Below the pieces are notes generated by a model that made no database searches, was not told where the DNA came from, and saw only the letters and a program-made list of their open reading frames with translations. Shown here piece by piece: positions 7,204-8,706 of a stretch of DNA of 8,706 bases. This DNA comes from an uncultured Eubacteriales bacterium (GTDB lineage Bacteria; Bacillota; Clostridia; Christensenellales; Christensenellaceae). Every line of letters starts with the position of its first letter. Position 1 is the stretch's first letter. The position numbers and the translations under genes were made by a program. The stretch lies in contig CAJJPW010000082.1 of assembly GCA_905193725.1 (NCBI GenBank), positions 1-8,706 of the forward strand, written 5' to 3'.

Positions 7204-7337
7204 ATTGTAAATCACTCCTTTGGTTTGAAATTTCAATAAAGGGCCTCCCTCCCATCAATGGGACAAGGCGTGGTATCTCCCGTTATTAGGTTGAATGCGG
7301 TACCCGTCTCCTAAGCTGGAGGTTTCCCTAGCCCTCA

Positions 7338-7366
7338 AGTATATTCTCATCATTTTTCCATGTACA
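7338..7366 (-). promoter_or_regulatory. Probable sigma-A promoter of the M29 aminopeptidase gene
   Basis: On the minus strand, TGTACA (7361-7366) and TATACT (7338-7343) are 17 nt apart. This gives a leader of about 125 nt to the ATG at 7203. That leader is GC-rich, shows several GGAG words, and contains a CCCAT/ATGGG hairpin (7251-7262). Confidence 0.5.
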
Positions 7367-7391
7367 CAGCGTACTTTAAGGTTCTCACTTT

Positions 7392-8312
7392 CTACAGGTT
7401 GATTTTGGTGTCGATAATGTAGTTGGGCCGTCCTTTTGCCTCGTCATACACTCTGCTCAGGTAGATGCCCATCACTCCGCTGCTGATAAACAGGCCGGAA
7501 ATCAGCATAAACACCAAGGAGAACAGAATGTGCAGGTAAGGGAAACCAATGGTGGCACACAAAATCACCGAGACAATCAAGTAGATGATGGAGAGCACCA
7601 TCAGCGGGATGCCAAAGTACAGGGGCAGCTTGAGGGGCACATCGGAAAAGGCAGTAATGCCGTTGCCCGCCAGCTTCATCATCTTTTTAAAGGTATACTT
7701 GGTCTGCCCAGCGGCCCTCTCTTCTCGCACAAACTCCACAGGGGTGCTTTTAAAGCCAGCCCAGCCTGACATGCCCCTTAAAAACCGGTTACTCTCCTTC
7801 ATGCTGCATAGGGTATCGTTTACCCGTTTATCCAGCAGTCGGAAATCCCCTGTATCTGTGGGGATCTGCTGTCCACCCAGCATCTGTAAAATCCGGTAGT
7901 AGCAAAAGGCAGTGAACTTCTTAAAGGCACTTTCTCCCTTGCGCTTAGTGCGCTTTCCATATACGATATCAAAGCCCTGTTTCCACTTTTCTATCATCTG
8001 GGGGATGACTTCAGGCGGGTCTTGCAGATCTGCGTCGATCACCACCACCGCATCGCCACCAGCCGCCTCCATACCGGCGCTCACCGCGCACTGGTGCCCA
8101 AAATTTCTGGAAAAGCTGATGACTTTTACGCTCGTATCTTCCTTTGCGAACTCCTTTAGAATTTCCAAGGTATCATCCCTGCTGCCGTCGTCCACGTAGA
8201 TGATCTCTTTCTTATCCTCTCCTAAATCCAGTTTCATCATTCTATCGTGTGTGAGCTTGATCACCTCTTGTTCGTTATAACAGGGGATCACAATCGAAAT
8301 CAACTTTCCCAT
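7392..8312 (-). CDS. Family 2 glycosyltransferase, GtrB/DPM1-like polyprenyl-phosphate sugar transferase
   Basis: This 306-residue protein probably transfers a hexose from a nucleotide sugar to undecaprenyl phosphate on the inner face of the membrane, supplying a lipid-linked donor for envelope glycan decoration. The GT-A fold starts with ISIVIPCYNE (5-14). DDGSRDDT (41-48) and DADLQDPPE (93-101) carry the nucleotide/metal-binding acidic residues, and GDFRLLD (155-161) is characteristic of this subgroup. Two membrane helices follow at about 229-253 and 261-286, as in GtrB, CsbB and YkcC. The ATG at 8310-8312 follows AAAGGAG by 7 nt. No GtrA-type flippase or ligase lies beside it, so the sugar and acceptor are unknown. 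It may work with the envelope-modifying MBOAT pair, but they are 3.3 kb apart with unrelated genes between. No obvious terminator follows. Confidence 0.93.
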   Translation of the reverse strand: MGKLISIVIPCYNEQEVIKLTHDRMMKLDLGEDKKEIIYVDDGSRDDTLEILKEFAKEDTSVKVISFSRNFGHQCAVSAGMEAAGGDAVVVIDADLQDPPEVIPQMIEKWKQGFDIVYGKRTKRKGESAFKKFTAFCYYRILQMLGGQQIPTDTGDFRLLDKRVNDTLCSMKESNRFLRGMSGWAGFKSTPVEFVREERAAGQTKYTFKKMMKLAGNGITAFSDVPLKLPLYFGIPLMVLSIIYLIVSVILCATIGFPYLHILFSLVFMLISGLFISSGVMGIYLSRVYDEAKGRPNYIIDTKINL

Positions 8313-8354
8313 GAATCTTCTCCTTTTGCCAGCCGGTCAAACGGCGGTATTTTA

Positions 8355-8417
8355 CTATCTAGCACACATTATGATTGGGTTTTGAGCTCGAATTTTTATT
8401 ATTTTCGTTGCACTCAC
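8355..8417 (-). CDS. Possible 20-codon leader peptide upstream of the glycosyltransferase (doubtful)
   Basis: GTG at 8415-8417 opens a short frame (reading about MSATKIIKIRAQNPIIMCAR) that ends in TAG at 8355-8357. A perfect AAAGGAGG lies 11 nt upstream. However, the same GGAGG sits inside the spacer of the predicted promoter 8423-8451. If that promoter is the only one, the ribosome binding site would not be transcribed. There is no codon run suggesting attenuation. Confidence 0.2.
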   Translation of the reverse strand: MSATKIIKIRAQNPIIMCAR

Positions 8418-8422
8418 AGTAA

Positions 8423-8451
8423 ATTATACCTCCTTTTATAAATTATTACAA
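8423..8451 (-). promoter_or_regulatory. Probable promoter of the glycosyltransferase gene
   Basis: On the minus strand, TTGTAA (8446-8451) and a perfect TATAAT (8423-8428) have a 17-nt spacer that contains AAAAGGAGG. A leader of about 100 nt is implied. It diverges from the fba promoter, whose -35 lies about 30 bp away. Confidence 0.5.
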
Positions 8452-8479
8452 AAGTTTCTATGTAAATTTGTGATTTTAT

Positions 8480-8509
8480 TTGCATTTTACCTGGAAATGT
8501 ATATATAAT
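8480..8509 (+). promoter_or_regulatory. Sigma-A promoter of fba
   Basis: TTGCAT (8480-8485) and TATAAT (8504-8509) are separated by 18 nt. The predicted start near 8516 leaves a leader of about 29 nt holding the AAGGAGG ribosome binding site. No repeat array is present in this leader, unlike that of gap. Confidence 0.75.
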
Positions 8510-8544
8510 ATAGTTTAGTTAGTATGAAGGAGGAATTTCACAAA

Positions 8545-8706
8545 ATGCCATTAGTTACAACAACTAAAATGTTTAAAGACGCGTATAAAGGCGGCTATGC
8601 GATCGGCGCATTTAACGTAAACAACATGGAGATCATCCAGGGGATTACCGAAGCGGGAAAAGAGACCAACGCTCCTTTGATTCTCCAAGTGTCCAAGGGT
8701 GCTAGA
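8545..8706 (+). CDS. fba: Class II fructose-bisphosphate aldolase, N-terminal part (cut by the window edge)
   Basis: The first 54 codons of a zinc-dependent aldolase, which cleaves fructose 1,6-bisphosphate to dihydroxyacetone phosphate and glyceraldehyde 3-phosphate. The start MPLVTTTKMF, then YAIGAFNVNNMEIIQGITEA (18-37) and APLILQVSKGAR (43-54), is the standard beginning of class II enzymes of the Bacillus/Clostridium type. The zinc ligands lie beyond the window. The ATG follows AAGGAGG by 11 nt. It is the only plus-strand gene, divergent from the glycosyltransferase gene, and its product is the source of the gap substrate. Confidence 0.95.
   Translation, partial: MPLVTTTKMFKDAYKGGYAIGAFNVNNMEIIQGITEAGKETNAPLILQVSKGAR

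Noticed and set aside
6784..7239. Plus-strand 151-codon open frame opposite the M29 gene
   Set aside because: It is antisense to a gene with all family motifs and has no ribosome binding site or recognisable motif.
7220..7335. GGGTACCGC followed by GTCCC and CCCTTTATT in the aminopeptidase leader, recalling a T-box antiterminator
   Set aside because: The core GGTGGNACCGCG is not matched (GGTGG is missing), there is no strong terminator stem with a T tract, and the leader of about 125 nt leaves no room for a standard Stem I with a specifier loop.

Overview
The window looks like chromosomal DNA of a low-to-mid GC, obligately fermentative Firmicute, most probably a member of the Clostridia. The basis is the style of the glyceraldehyde-3-phosphate dehydrogenase, class II aldolase, M29 aminopeptidase and DHHW/MBOAT proteins, together with strong AGGAGG-type ribosome binding sites and sigma-A promoters. 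I cannot name the family or genus. All genes except the last lie on the minus strand.

Layout from left to right. (1) 1-225: the 5' part of a minus-strand gene that starts as PurE and continues in frame as an RlmD/TrmA-type RNA methyltransferase; this chimeric junction is the oddest coding feature here. (2) 226-620: a long leader built of diverged units about 16-17 nt long. (3) 622-902: a compact self-contained unit (promoter, ribosome binding site, 60-codon gene, terminator) for an unrecognised small protein with a possible membrane segment. (4) 903-1398: non-coding, with an operator-like palindrome and a weak terminator. (5) 1399-4018: a two-gene operon of an MBOAT O-acyltransferase and a DHHW (AlgX/DltD-like) protein, probably for O-acetylation of an extracellular glycan; the second gene carries a one-base frameshift. 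(6) 4019-4547: non-coding, with a diverged duplication and crossing inverted repeats upstream of the MBOAT gene, and the gap terminator at its right end. (7) 4548-6046: monocistronic gap with a clear promoter, an operator-like palindrome and a leader of about 415 nt that carries perfect 16-bp and 17-bp tandem repeats. (8) 6088-7366: an M29 metallo-aminopeptidase with its own promoter. (9) 7392-8451: a GtrB/DPM1-like polyprenyl-phosphate glycosyltransferase. (10) 8480-8706: a divergent sigma-A promoter and the first 54 codons of class II fructose-bisphosphate aldolase, running off the right edge.

Functionally, two glycolytic genes (gap, fba) are interspersed with cell-envelope glycan genes (MBOAT, DHHW, GtrB-like) and housekeeping genes. 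No phage, transposase, CRISPR, tRNA or rRNA was seen. The most unusual material is non-coding: the leaders of the purE-like gene and of gap both consist of 16-17 nt repeats that, on the mRNA strand, present an AGGAGCT-like core again and again. Functions are read from recognisable motifs; promoter, operator and RNA-element calls are inference from sequence.
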